A DNA stretch of 64,000 bases, taken from positions 23,775 through 87,774 of the forward strand of contig RQSC01001252.1 in assembly GCA_013416795.1 (NCBI GenBank). Reading direction: 5' to 3'. Source of the stretch: Prasinococcaceae sp. CCMP 1430. Lineage: Eukaryota > Prasinodermophyta > Palmophyllophyceae > Prasinococcales > Prasinococcaceae. Each line of letters opens with the position of its first letter. The stretch's first letter is position 1. The translations under genes were made by a program, and so were the position numbers. This document shows, in pieces, positions 63,801 to 64,000 of the stretch. Under the pieces are notes generated by a model, which searched no databases, had not been told where the DNA came from, and worked only from the letters and a program-made list of their open reading frames with translations.

Positions 63801-64000
63801 TCACCCACCCACGCGCCCACCCCGTTGGCGGCGGCCACCGGGGACTCGTCGGCGCACGCGCGCGCGCTCGATCAACAACAGAAGACAGAAGTGAGCCAGC
63901 GGATCCCCATCATTCCCATGGTCTGGCGGGCGCGCGCGCGGATGCGCCGGCGGCGCCCGTCGGGCTTCCGTGCCCTTGCGCCGACCCGCGTCGCGTGGAC
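63801..64000. other. Window end, upstream of the SpoU gene
   Basis: Probably promoter or first exon of the SpoU methyltransferase; no start codon in frame was found. Nothing else recognised. Confidence 0.4.

Overview
The window looks like nuclear DNA of a very GC-rich unicellular eukaryote, most likely a photosynthetic protist. Gene families typical of plants and algae are present: a DUF506 protein, an AtGC1/GUCD1-type protein, an HVA22/REEP protein, a DA2/GW2-type RING ligase and an ACC-synthase-like aminotransferase. A HYLS1-like protein hints at a lineage that makes centrioles or cilia. A prasinophyte-grade green alga is my best guess and a haptophyte-like alga the main alternative; no marker here settles it. 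Genes are dense and on both strands. Many are intronless. Introns are mostly about 80-200 bp with GT-AG ends, and I resolved many splice junctions from reading frame and conserved protein. Nothing prokaryotic, viral or CRISPR-like was seen, and no tRNA or rRNA.

Layout. 0-10 kb: DUF506 protein, NAC-alpha, YlqF/MTG1 GTPase, GUCD1-like protein, ankyrin-repeat protein, GNAT acetyltransferase. 10-18 kb: an unknown two-exon gene, mitochondrial PDK/BCKDK-type kinase, HVA22, CENP-S, a thioredoxin-PUB protein, and a CWC16 splicing factor whose reading frame splices directly into a Nudix domain. 18-32 kb: VPS50/syndetin, an HROB-like OB-fold protein, the p23 co-chaperone, a nucleotide-sugar transporter, an SDR, a membrane-tethered bZIP, an ACC-synthase-like aminotransferase and a multi-pass membrane protein beside a 271-base N gap. 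32-45 kb: HYLS1-like, MgtE-type transporter, a very large cold-shock/PPR protein and ISWI. 45-64 kb: arylsulfatase, RING-H2, two small related membrane ORFs in tandem, UDP-glucose dehydrogenase (first exon not found), RPB5, SEC12/PREB-like protein, BCAS2/SPF27-like exon, a fused S-formylglutathione hydrolase/class III alcohol dehydrogenase, a DA2-type RING protein and a SpoU methyltransferase.

Most genes are unrelated housekeeping functions, so there is no operon-like logic. The exceptions are domain fusions, above all the two consecutive glutathione-dependent formaldehyde-detoxification enzymes in one 703-residue polypeptide (56921-59032). Between genes, three recurrent signals stand out: a promoter-side CATCARAAYGCAT-like motif, long A/T homopolymer tracts found only in upstream regions, and a TACTGTACAGTA palindrome with related TGTACAATT-like sequences at gene ends. 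Several genes have their 5' exon unresolved, and four single N bases sit beside such incomplete starts.
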